This document shows, piece after piece, positions 6,457 through 13,872 of a stretch of DNA of 13,872 nucleotides. The notes beneath the pieces were generated by a model, which was given only the letters and a program-made list of their open reading frames with translations, was not told where the DNA came from and ran no database searches. A program made the position numbers and the translations under genes. How positions within the stretch are numbered: position 1 is the stretch's first letter; each line of letters begins with the position of its first letter. The stretch comes from an uncultured Polaromonas sp. (lineage in GTDB: Bacteria; Pseudomonadota; Gammaproteobacteria; Burkholderiales; Burkholderiaceae): positions 1 to 13,872 of the forward strand of contig CAMLDT010000083.1 of NCBI GenBank assembly GCA_946479075.1, read 5' to 3'.

Positions 6457-7122
6457 ATGGAAACCTCCACCACCAGTTCCATCGTCGAGGCGCTGACCCG
6501 CGCCATCGTCGATCACCGGCTGCACCCGGGCACCAAGCTGGCAGAACAAAAGCTGGCCGACCATTTCGGTGTGTCACGCACGCTGGTGCGGCAGGCGCTG
6601 TTCCAGCTTTCGCAAAACCGGCTGATCCGGCTGGAGCCCGCACGCGGTGCCTTTGTCGCGGCGCCGGCGGTCAACGAAGCGCGTCAGGTGTTTGCGGTGC
6701 GCCGCATGCTGGAAGCCGAAATGACACGCGCTTTTGTGCGTGAGGCCACGCCGGCGAAAATCCGCGCGCTGCGCGAACACGTGGCGCAGGAAAAAGCTGC
6801 CGTGGCCAGCAACGACGTGGCCGGCCGCACCGAGCTGCTCGGCGACTTCCACGTGCGCATGGCCGAACTGATGGGCAACGAGGTGCTGGCGCAAATGCTG
6901 GGCGAGCTGGTGTCGCGCTGCGCCCTGATCACCCTGATGTACCAGAGCGCCAGCGCGGCTGAACACTCGAGCGAAGAACATGCCGAGATCGTCAAGGCCC
7001 TGGCTGCCAAAGACGAAGAACTCGCCGTGCGCCTGATGGACGACCACCTGCTGCATGTCGAGCAGAGCCTGACCTTCGACCGCAAGGTCCCGAGCAACGA
7101 TATTTCCATGGCACTCTCATGA
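6457..7122 (+). CDS. GntR-family regulator with FCD domain, probable regulator of the purine/ureide genes
   Basis: 221 residues. The N-terminal winged helix-turn-helix spans about 5-70, with LHPGTKLAEQKLADHFGVSR and a VRQALFQLSQNRLI recognition region followed by the RLEPARGAFVA wing. The C-terminal part (75-205) is a helical FCD ligand-binding domain with FHVRMAELMGN (131-141), EHAEIVKAL (174-182) and DDHLLHVEQ (195-203), which hold the usual His ligands. The Asp of the common D-x-x-F-H pattern is not at its usual spot (D130 directly precedes FH). ATG at 6457 is chosen over an in-frame GTG at 6418, because that GTG lies inside the presumed operator. The stop overlaps the allantoinase start (ATGA at 7119-7122), so it is the first gene of the operon. 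The inducer is unknown; a pathway ureide is likely. Confidence 0.88.
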   Translation: METSTTSSIVEALTRAIVDHRLHPGTKLAEQKLADHFGVSRTLVRQALFQLSQNRLIRLEPARGAFVAAPAVNEARQVFAVRRMLEAEMTRAFVREATPAKIRALREHVAQEKAAVASNDVAGRTELLGDFHVRMAELMGNEVLAQMLGELVSRCALITLMYQSASAAEHSSEEHAEIVKALAAKDEELAVRLMDDHLLHVEQSLTFDRKVPSNDISMALS

Positions 7123-8156
7123 CCACTTCTGCCGGAAACACAGCACAATTTTCCGCCGGGCCGCCCCAAGGAAAATTCGCCCCCCCGGGGGGCAGCGTAG
7201 TACGCGAAGCGACAAGCGTGGGGGCAACGTCTTACCCGCGCGACCTGGTCGGTTACGGCCGCACGCCGCCGCATGCCCAGTGGCCGAATCAAGCGCGCAT
7301 CGCCGTGCAGTTTGTGCTGAATTACGAGGAAGGCGGCGAAAACTCGGTGCTGCACGGCGACGCAGGCTCGGAGCAGTTTCTGTCGGAGATGTTCAACCCG
7401 CCGAGTTACCCCGAGCGCCACCTGAGCATGGAAGGCATTTACGAATACGGCTCGCGCGTCGGTGTCTGGCGCATCCTGCGCGAGTTTGAAAAGCGCAAGC
7501 TGCCGCTGACCGTGTTCGGCGTCAGCATGGCATTGCAGCGGCACCCGGAGCTGACGGCAGCCTTTATGGAACTCGGCCACGAGATCGCCTGCCACGGCCT
7601 GCGCTGGATCAACTATCAGACGGTGGACGAAGCCACCGAGCGCGAACACATGCGCCTGGGCCTGGACATCATCACGCAGATGACCGGCCAGCGCCCGCTG
7701 GGCTGGTACACCGGCCGCGACAGCCCACGCACACGCCGCCTGGTCGCCGACGACGGTGCGCTCGACTACGACAGCGACTATTACGGCGACGACCTGCCCT
7801 TCTGGATGACGGTGGAGCGGACGGACGGCGTACAAGTCCCGCGGCTGGTGGTGCCGTACACGCTGGACACGAACGACATGCGTTTCGCCCTGCCCCAGGG
7901 TTTTTCGCAGGCCGATGATTTTTTCACCTACCTGCGCGACAGTTTTGATGCCCTGTATGCCGAGGGTGACCCGAACGGCATGAACGCGCCGAAGATGCTC
8001 AGCATCGGCATGCACTGCCGGCTGCTCGGACGGCCGGGGCGCATCGTCGCGCTGCAGAAATTTCTCGACCACATCCAGCAGCATGATCGTGTGTGGATCT
8101 GCCGCCGCATCGACATTGCCCGGCACTGGCAACACGTCCACCCTTTCAAAGAATAG
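7119..8156 (+). CDS. puuE: Allantoinase PuuE (polysaccharide deacetylase-like type)
   Basis: Hydrolyses the hydantoin ring of S-allantoin to allantoate. It belongs to the PuuE/polysaccharide deacetylase-fold type, not the metal amidohydrolase (AllB) type. Hallmarks: SYPRDLVGYGRTPPHAQWP (38-56), FVLNYEEGGENSVLHGD, FNPPSYPERHLSMEGIYEYGSRVGVWRIL, HEIACHGLRWINYQ, GWYTGRDSPRTRRL, DYDSDYYGDDLPFW and the end VWICRRIDIARHW. At 345 residues it is about 30 longer than the family norm I recall. The excess is the N-terminal 37 residues, most of which is a dispersed repeat read in frame. ATG at 7119 overlaps the GntR stop by four bases, suggesting translational coupling. An in-frame GTG at 7218, inside the repeat, would give 312 residues and start just before the conserved core, so it is a real alternative. 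Confidence 0.93.
   Translation: MTTSAGNTAQFSAGPPQGKFAPPGGSVVREATSVGATSYPRDLVGYGRTPPHAQWPNQARIAVQFVLNYEEGGENSVLHGDAGSEQFLSEMFNPPSYPERHLSMEGIYEYGSRVGVWRILREFEKRKLPLTVFGVSMALQRHPELTAAFMELGHEIACHGLRWINYQTVDEATEREHMRLGLDIITQMTGQRPLGWYTGRDSPRTRRLVADDGALDYDSDYYGDDLPFWMTVERTDGVQVPRLVVPYTLDTNDMRFALPQGFSQADDFFTYLRDSFDALYAEGDPNGMNAPKMLSIGMHCRLLGRPGRIVALQKFLDHIQQHDRVWICRRIDIARHWQHVHPFKE
7161..7225 (+). repeat. Dispersed GC-rich palindromic repeat (family B) read as the PuuE N-terminal extension
   Basis: Order of parts: CCGCCCCAAG, then C7G6 at 7180-7192 (palindrome CCCCCCGGGGGG), GGCAGC, a variable stretch, and GCGTGGGGGC. The second copy at 10005-10064 has the same order: CCGC-CAAG, CCCCTCGGGGGGCAGC, variable hairpin, GCGTGGGGGC. 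It resembles a repeat I associate with Comamonadaceae genomes (recall, not checked). It encodes PuuE residues of about 15-36 (PPQGKFAPPGGSVVREATSV). Confidence 0.65.
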
Positions 8157-8158
8157 CC

Positions 8159-9991
8159 ATGGCCCTGACACTTGAACATCTCAACGTGGCGCCTGCGGCA
8201 GAGGCCGCGGCCCTGCTGGACGGCCTGTACGAACACTCGCCCTGGATTGCCGAAGCCGCGCTCGCGCAGCGACCCTTCCGGTCGCTGGCGCACCTGAAAC
8301 ACGTGATGGCGCGCATCGTTCACGACGCCGGTCGTGAAGCGCAACTGACGCTGATCCGCGCGCACCCCGAACTCGCCGGCAAGGCCATGGTCAGCCAGTC
8401 GCTGACGGCGGAATCGACGAATGAGCAGAACAAGGCAGGCCTGACGAACTGCAGCCCCGAAGAGTTCAAGAAGATCCAGGCCCTCAATACCGCCTACAAC
8501 AGCAAATTCGGCTTTCCCTTCATCCTTGCCGTTCGCGGCCCGCGCGGCACGGGACTCACCCGGCAGCAAATCATCGCGACCTTTGAGCAGCGCCTGGCCA
8601 ACCATCCCGACTTCGAGCTGGCTGAGGCGCTGCGCAACATCCACCGCATCGCTGAGCTGCGACTGAACGACAAGTTCGGCGTCGAGCCCCGGCTGGGCCA
8701 CCAGGTCTGGGACTGGCAGGAAACACTCAGCGCCTTCAGCGATCCGGGTTTTCTGGAAAACGGCCAGCTCACCGTCACCTACCTGACCGACGCACACAGG
8801 GCGGCTGCCCGCATGATCGAGCAGACCATGCGCGACAGCGGTTTCGACGAGGTGAACATCGATGCCGTCGGCAATGTGGTGGGGAAGTACCTTGCTGTAC
8901 CCGTTCACCCTGAGCCTGTCGAAGGGCGGACTTCGACAGGCTCAGTCCGAACGGTTCAGCGCAAAACCCTGATGACCGGTTCGCACTACGACACCGTGCG
9001 CAACGGCGGCAAATACGATGGCAGGCTCGGCATCTTCACGCCCATCGCCTGCGTGGCCGAACTGTCGCGTCAGGGCAAGCGCCTGCCCTTCGACTTTGAA
9101 GTCATCGGCTTCGCCGAGGAAGAAGGCCAGCGTTACAAGGCAACGTTCCTCGGCTCGGGCGCGCTGATCGGCCAGTTCAACCCGGCCTGGCTGGACCAAA
9201 AAGATGCAGACGGCATCAGCATGCGTGAAGCCATGCAACATGCCGGCCTGCCCGCCACACTGGATGCCATCCGCGCGCTGCAGCGCCAGCCTTCGGACTA
9301 CCTCGGTTTTGTCGAGGTGCATATCGAGCAGGGACCGGTGCTCAACGAACTCGACATCCCGCTGGGCATCGTGACCTCGATCAACGGCGGCGTGCGTTAC
9401 ACCTGTGAAGTCATCGGCATGGCCAGCCACGCCGGCACCACGCCGATGAACCGGCGCCGCGACGCGGCTGTCGCTGTGGCCGAACTGGCCCTGTATGTGG
9501 AGCAGCGTGCCGCGCGCGACGGCGACTCGGTCGGCACCATCGGCATCCTCAACGTGCCCGGTGGCTCGACGAACGTGGTGCCGGGCCGTTGCCAATTCAC
9601 GCTGGACCTGCGCGCGCCGAATGACCCACAGCGTGACGCGATGGTGGCCGACGTACTTGCTGAACTGAAATCCATCTGCGAAAAACGCGGCCTCCATCAC
9701 ACGGTGGAGCAAACCATGCGCGCTGCGGCTGCGCCCAGCGCACCGGCCTGGCAGCAGCGCTGGGACGCCGCGGTGGAAAGCCTGGGTGTGCCGCGGTATG
9801 CCATGCCCAGCGGCGCTGGCCACGATGCCATGAAGCTGCACGAGGTCATGCCGCAGGCCATGCTGTTTGTGCGCGGGCAGAACGCCGGCATCAGCCACAA
9901 CCCGCTGGAAAGCACGACCAGCGACGACATCGACCTGGCCGTCCAGGCCTTTCAGCATCTTTTGAACCAACTCGCGAACGAAAAAAAATGA
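8159..9991 (+). CDS. uraD: Fused OHCU decarboxylase (UraD) and allantoate amidohydrolase
   Basis: 610 residues with two enzymes in one chain. Residues 1-165 are OHCU decarboxylase, which makes S-allantoin: RAHPELAGK with catalytic-type H69, LTAESTNEQNKAGL (82-95) and NSKFGFPFILAV (114-125). Residues 205-610 are a zinc-dependent M20/carbamoylase-type amidohydrolase that releases ammonia from allantoate: GSHYDTV with H276, GGKYDGRLG with D287, AEEEGQR with E321/E322, VHIEQGP with H388, SHAGTTPM in the dimer domain, GGSTNVVPG, and SHNPLE with H580. ATG at 8159 is 2 bases after the puuE stop. A longer frame from 8093 overlaps puuE and adds no family sequence. Residues 248-265 (HPEPVEGRTSTGSVRT and neighbours) come from a palindromic repeat and fall in a variable loop before the first metal ligand. 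An AllC-type name suits the second half. Confidence 0.93.
   Translation: MALTLEHLNVAPAAEAAALLDGLYEHSPWIAEAALAQRPFRSLAHLKHVMARIVHDAGREAQLTLIRAHPELAGKAMVSQSLTAESTNEQNKAGLTNCSPEEFKKIQALNTAYNSKFGFPFILAVRGPRGTGLTRQQIIATFEQRLANHPDFELAEALRNIHRIAELRLNDKFGVEPRLGHQVWDWQETLSAFSDPGFLENGQLTVTYLTDAHRAAARMIEQTMRDSGFDEVNIDAVGNVVGKYLAVPVHPEPVEGRTSTGSVRTVQRKTLMTGSHYDTVRNGGKYDGRLGIFTPIACVAELSRQGKRLPFDFEVIGFAEEEGQRYKATFLGSGALIGQFNPAWLDQKDADGISMREAMQHAGLPATLDAIRALQRQPSDYLGFVEVHIEQGPVLNELDIPLGIVTSINGGVRYTCEVIGMASHAGTTPMNRRRDAAVAVAELALYVEQRAARDGDSVGTIGILNVPGGSTNVVPGRCQFTLDLRAPNDPQRDAMVADVLAELKSICEKRGLHHTVEQTMRAAAAPSAPAWQQRWDAAVESLGVPRYAMPSGAGHDAMKLHEVMPQAMLFVRGQNAGISHNPLESTTSDDIDLAVQAFQHLLNQLANEKK
8901..8954 (+). 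repeat. Dispersed palindromic repeat (family A), in-frame 54-base copy inside the fused gene
   Basis: Arms of 24 bases (8901-8924 and 8931-8954) are inverted with 3 mismatches around the 6-base loop GGCGGA. Its ends are CCGTTC and GAACGG. The total of 54 bases equals 18 codons, so the frame is kept and no stop codon is introduced. Other copies: a single arm at 3860-3883 and a full element at 11383-11452. Repeats of the CTGAGC-TGTCGAAG kind are, as I recall, widespread in proteobacterial genomes. Confidence 0.85.
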
Positions 9992-10004
9992 CCGCAGCGC
10001 AGAA

Positions 10005-10064
10005 CCGCTTCAAGCAAGGTCGCGTCCCCTCGGGGGGCAGCCCTGTATTTCAGGGCGTGGGGGC
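10005..10064 (+). repeat. Dispersed GC-rich repeat (family B) filling the gap before the M20 gene
   Basis: It contains CCCCTCGGGGGGCAGC (10026-10041), a hairpin GCCCTG-tattt-CAGGGC (10040-10056) and GCGTGGGGGC (10055-10064). It occupies most of the 76-base gap between the fused gene and the next ATG (10068). Its terminal GGGGG (10059-10063) lies 4 bases before that ATG and may serve as a poor ribosome binding site. Confidence 0.65.
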
Positions 10065-10067
10065 CTT

Positions 10068-11294
10068 ATGACAAACCAAGACGACAAGCTGGATGGCTGG
10101 ATCGATGCCCACTTCGATGAAGAAGTGTCCTTCCTGCAGGAACTGATCCGTGTTCCGACACCGACGCCCCCGGGCAACAACGCGCCGCACGCCGAACGCA
10201 CCGCCGCGCTGCTCAAGGCTTTCGGCTTCGAAGCAGAAAAATACCCGGTCCCCGCGGCCGAGGTCCAGGCTTATGGGCTGGAGTCGCTGACGAATCTGAT
10301 CGTGCGCCGCCCTTACGGCAAGGGCCCGACCATTGCACTCAATGCCCACGGCGACGTGGTGCCGCCCGGTGAGGGCTGGAGCTGCGACCCCTATGGCGGA
10401 GAAATCAGGGACGGCAACATCTACGGCCGCGCCTCGGCTGTCAGCAAGTCCGACTTTGCCAGCTTCACCTTTGCGGTGCGTGCGCTCGAATCGCTGGGCC
10501 TGCCGCTGAAGGGCGGCGTCGAACTGCACTTCACCTACGACGAGGAGTTCGGCGGCGAGATGGGCCCGGGCTGGCTGCTGCGCAACAGGTTGACAAAGCC
10601 CGACCTGCTGATTGCGGCGGGGTTCAGCTATGAAGTTGTCACCGCACACAACGGCTGCCTGCAGATGGAAGTCACGGTGCACGGCAAGATGGCGCATGCG
10701 GCGATACCGGCCAGCGGCGTCGATGCGCTGCAGGGTGCGGTGCAGATCCTGAACGCGCTGTATGCGCAAAATGCGCTGTACAAAAAAGTCAGCTCGCAGG
10801 TGCCCGGCATCACCCATCCCTACCTCAACGTCGGCCGCATCGAAGGCGGCACCAACACCAACGTCGTGCCCGGCAAGGTGATGTTCAAGCTGGACCGCCG
10901 CATGATCCCCGAGGAAAATCCGGCCGAGGTCGAAGCCAGCATACGCAAGGTGATTGCAGACGCAGCCGCACAGTGCCCCGGCATCCAGGTCGAGATCAAA
11001 CGCCTGTTGCTGGCCAACGCGATGAAACCGCTGCCAGGCAACCAGCCGCTGGTCGATGCGATCCAGAAGCATGGGCAGGCCGTCTTCGGTGAGCCCATTG
11101 CTGCGATGGGCACGCCGCTTTACACCGACGTGCGCCTGTACGCCGAAGCCGGCATCCCCGGCGTGATTTATGGCGCCGGGCCGCGCACCGTGCTGGAGTC
11201 ACATGCCAAACGCGCCGATGAACGGCTTGCGCTGGAAGATCTGCGCAAAGCCACGAAAGTCATCGCGCGCACGCTGCGCGAGTTGCTGGGCTGA
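10068..11294 (+). CDS. M20-family metallopeptidase/amidohydrolase with atypical metal site
   Basis: 408 residues of the ArgE/DapE/CPG2-type M20 fold. Catalytic domain marks: ALNAHGDVVPPGEGW with H94 and D96, TYDEEFGGEMGPG with E159/E160, and ESHAKRADERL with H379. The dimerisation domain lies at about 190-310 (VTVHGKMAHAA, GRIEGGTNTNVVPGK). The usual bridging-Asp motif (GRG-x-x-D-x-K-G) reads GRASAVSKS at 120-128, so Val125 stands where Asp is expected. The substrate is not readable. The gene follows the allantoate amidohydrolase by 76 bases on the same strand, so a ureide or other C-N substrate such as ureidoglycolate is conceivable but unproven. No better ribosome binding site than GGGGG from the repeat is seen. 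It is the last gene of the operon. Confidence 0.85.
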   Translation: MTNQDDKLDGWIDAHFDEEVSFLQELIRVPTPTPPGNNAPHAERTAALLKAFGFEAEKYPVPAAEVQAYGLESLTNLIVRRPYGKGPTIALNAHGDVVPPGEGWSCDPYGGEIRDGNIYGRASAVSKSDFASFTFAVRALESLGLPLKGGVELHFTYDEEFGGEMGPGWLLRNRLTKPDLLIAAGFSYEVVTAHNGCLQMEVTVHGKMAHAAIPASGVDALQGAVQILNALYAQNALYKKVSSQVPGITHPYLNVGRIEGGTNTNVVPGKVMFKLDRRMIPEENPAEVEASIRKVIADAAAQCPGIQVEIKRLLLANAMKPLPGNQPLVDAIQKHGQAVFGEPIAAMGTPLYTDVRLYAEAGIPGVIYGAGPRTVLESHAKRADERLALEDLRKATKVIARTLRELLG

Positions 11295-11301
11295 CGCTCT
11301 C

Positions 11302-11355
11302 TTTTTGATAGCTGCTTGCGCCCGCCAGACAAGGGCTGGAGGCCTTTTTGTTCAT
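11302..11355 (+). repeat. Dispersed repeat (family C), intergenic copy
   Basis: Contains GATAGCTG (11306-11313), an 18-base middle, GGGCTGGAGGCC and a run of five T. Spacing matches the copy inside puuD. It directly follows the M20 gene stop (11294), and the GGCC-TTTTT end may help terminate the operon transcript. Confidence 0.5.
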
Positions 11356-11382
11356 GGAACAGCAACTACCCAAGCCCCCACG

Positions 11383-11452
11383 CCGTTCGGGCTGAGCTCG
11401 TCGAAGCCATGCTGCTCATGCCCAAGCCCTTCGACAGGCTCAGGGCGAACGG
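11383..11452. repeat. Dispersed palindromic repeat (family A) between convergent genes, possible bidirectional terminator
   Basis: Arms 11383-11406 and 11429-11452 are inverted with 4 mismatches and separated by 22 bases. It sits between the convergent ends of the M20 gene (11294) and the LysR gene (11480), where a long stem could stop or protect both transcripts. No clear T-tract, so a factor-independent terminator role is only a suggestion. Confidence 0.75.
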
Positions 11453-11479
11453 GGGTGAGTTGTTACTGGAACCGGAGCT

Positions 11480-12394
11480 TCATGCTTTCGGCAGGGTCTC
11501 CCACCAGCGCTCGGCAAAGCGCCCCTGCAAATAGGCAACCAGCGCCTGCACCTTGCCGGGCACCAGCTTGGGTGAGGGAAACACCGCGTGGATCTCCTGC
11601 TCCGGCAGGCTGTGGTCAGCCAGCACCTCCAGCACCTGCCCGGAAGCCAGCGAGTCGGCCGCCACATAACGCGGCATCGCGGCAATGCCCAAGCCGTTGC
11701 GCGCCGCCGCCAGCACCGCCGACAGGTTGTTGGAGCGCAGCCGGCCAGCCACCGGCACCGTCACCGCATCCCCTTTGGGCGAGGTCAGGCGCCAGACATC
11801 GTCGCCCAGCACGCTGCTGTAAATCAGCGCGGCGTGAGCGCTGAGATCCCGGGGCTTCTTCGGCCTGCCGTGTTTTTTCAGGTAACGCGGCGCGGCGACC
11901 ATCACCCATGGATTGGCGCCGAGGTAACGTGCGCCCAGGCTGGAGTCGGCCAGCTTGCCCATGCGCACCGCCACATCCAGGCCCTGCGACACCAGGTCGG
12001 TGTAGCGGTCCTCGAAGCTCAGGTCCAGCTGCACCTGCGGATGACGCTTCATGAAGTCCAGCGCCAGCGGCACGATCACGCGCCGTCCGAAAGCTACCGA
12101 GGTGCCTATGCGCAGCAGGCCCTGGGCCTGGCTCTGCTGAAGCCGCACGATGTTGTCGGCCTCTTCGGTCTCGCGCACGATGGTCTTGCACTTCTCGTAG
12201 TACAGCGCGCCCGATTCGGTCAGGCTCACGCCGCGGGTGTTGCGGTTCAGCAGGCGCACGTTCAGCCGTTCTTCGGTCGCCGCGATCTGCTTGGACACTG
12301 TGGGCTGGGTGGTCGCAAATTCGCGCGCCGCTTTCGAGAAGCTACCGGTTTCCACCACCCGCACAAACATGTGCATGACCTGCAATCTGTCCAT
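11480..12394 (-). CDS. LysR-family transcriptional regulator, likely regulator of gcl
   Basis: 304 residues, the normal length of the family. The N-terminal winged helix-turn-helix (1-60) reads MDRLQVMHMFVRVVETGSFSKAAREFATTQPTVSKQIAATEERLNVRLLNR, followed by GVSLTESGALYY. A linker helix leads to a two-lobed effector domain from about residue 90: LLRIGTSVAFGRRVIVPLALDFMKRHPQVQLDLSFEDR and GLGIAAMPRYVA. ATG at 12394 matches the family N-terminus. It is divergent from gcl, with 112 bases between starts that contain a perfect inverted repeat with T-N11-A spacing, the usual LysR site. Control of gcl and of itself is inferred from this arrangement. The effector is unknown. Confidence 0.92.
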   Translation of the reverse strand: MDRLQVMHMFVRVVETGSFSKAAREFATTQPTVSKQIAATEERLNVRLLNRNTRGVSLTESGALYYEKCKTIVRETEEADNIVRLQQSQAQGLLRIGTSVAFGRRVIVPLALDFMKRHPQVQLDLSFEDRYTDLVSQGLDVAVRMGKLADSSLGARYLGANPWVMVAAPRYLKKHGRPKKPRDLSAHAALIYSSVLGDDVWRLTSPKGDAVTVPVAGRLRSNNLSAVLAAARNGLGIAAMPRYVAADSLASGQVLEVLADHSLPEQEIHAVFPSPKLVPGKVQALVAYLQGRFAERWWETLPKA

Positions 12395-12412
12395 GGTCCG
12401 ATGATAGTCACT

Positions 12413-12429
12413 TATTCCGCCACGGAATA
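12413..12429. promoter_or_regulatory. Probable LysR operator between the LysR gene and gcl
   Basis: TATTCCG-CCA-CGGAATA is a perfect inverted repeat with 7-base arms and contains the T-N11-A pattern (TTCCGCCACGGAA). It is 19 bases upstream of the LysR start and 78 bases upstream of the gcl start, as expected for a shared LysR-type regulatory site. Confidence 0.65.
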
Positions 12430-12506
12430 GCTTTTATGGTTTTCGCGCCCCTTCTGCATCGCCGCCCTGCTGCCTACAGTCGAGCCTCCCAACAAGGAGA
12501 CAAGAC

Positions 12507-13872
<1,366 letters not shown>

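Noticed and set aside
8093..8158. Longer N-terminus of the fused uraD gene starting at 8093
   Set aside because: It overlaps the end of puuE, and the added residues do not resemble UraD. ATG at 8159, 2 bases after the puuE stop, fits better.
6684..8171. 495-codon minus-strand open frame opposite the GntR and puuE genes
   Set aside because: It spans two genes in antisense, has no recognisable domain and a composition typical of a shadow frame.

Overview
The window looks like chromosomal DNA of a betaproteobacterium of the order Burkholderiales, most likely a Comamonadaceae-type genome (Polaromonas, Rhodoferax or Variovorax-like). This is inferred from high GC (37 of 60 bases in a hand-counted stretch at 10441-10500), the gene families present, and short dispersed palindromic repeats of kinds I associate with that group. 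It is mostly a purine (urate to glyoxylate) catabolism locus with one low-GC two-gene islet inside it.

Layout. 1-764 (-): start of a periplasmic substrate-binding protein of an ABC importer, running off the left edge. 973-2232 (-): membrane-bound urate hydroxylase PuuD with a C-terminal cytochrome c domain. 2368-3183 (-): XdhC, the maturation factor of xanthine dehydrogenase. 3324-3839 (+): small Pro-rich lipoprotein with a TonB-C-like domain. 3840-6032: lower-GC islet (27 and 30 of 60 bases in two counted lines) with two minus-strand genes, a HEPN-like protein and an unrecognised protein with one hydrophobic segment. 6033-6386 (-): 5-hydroxyisourate hydrolase. 6457-11294 (+): an apparent operon of a GntR/FCD regulator, allantoinase PuuE, a fused OHCU decarboxylase/allantoate amidohydrolase, and an M20 peptidase-family protein. 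11480-12394 (-): LysR regulator, divergent from 12507->13872 (+): glyoxylate carboligase, cut by the right edge.

How it works together. XdhC supports xanthine to urate. PuuD makes 5-hydroxyisourate, and the hydrolase makes OHCU. The N-terminal half of the fusion makes S-allantoin, PuuE makes allantoate, and the C-terminal half of the fusion opens allantoate towards ureidoglycolate. Glyoxylate then enters glyoxylate carboligase. The ureidoglycolate-cleaving step and the xanthine dehydrogenase subunits are not visible here. An identical 12-mer, AAGTGTATACAA, lies upstream of puuD and between the hydrolase and the GntR gene, and is the likely operator of the GntR regulator. A perfect inverted repeat with T-N11-A spacing lies between the LysR and gcl genes.

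Most unusual feature: three different dispersed repeat families each have a copy read in frame inside a gene of this one pathway. They sit in the puuD linker before the cytochrome domain, at the puuE N-terminus, and in a loop of the allantoate amidohydrolase domain. Second is the two-gene HEPN islet.
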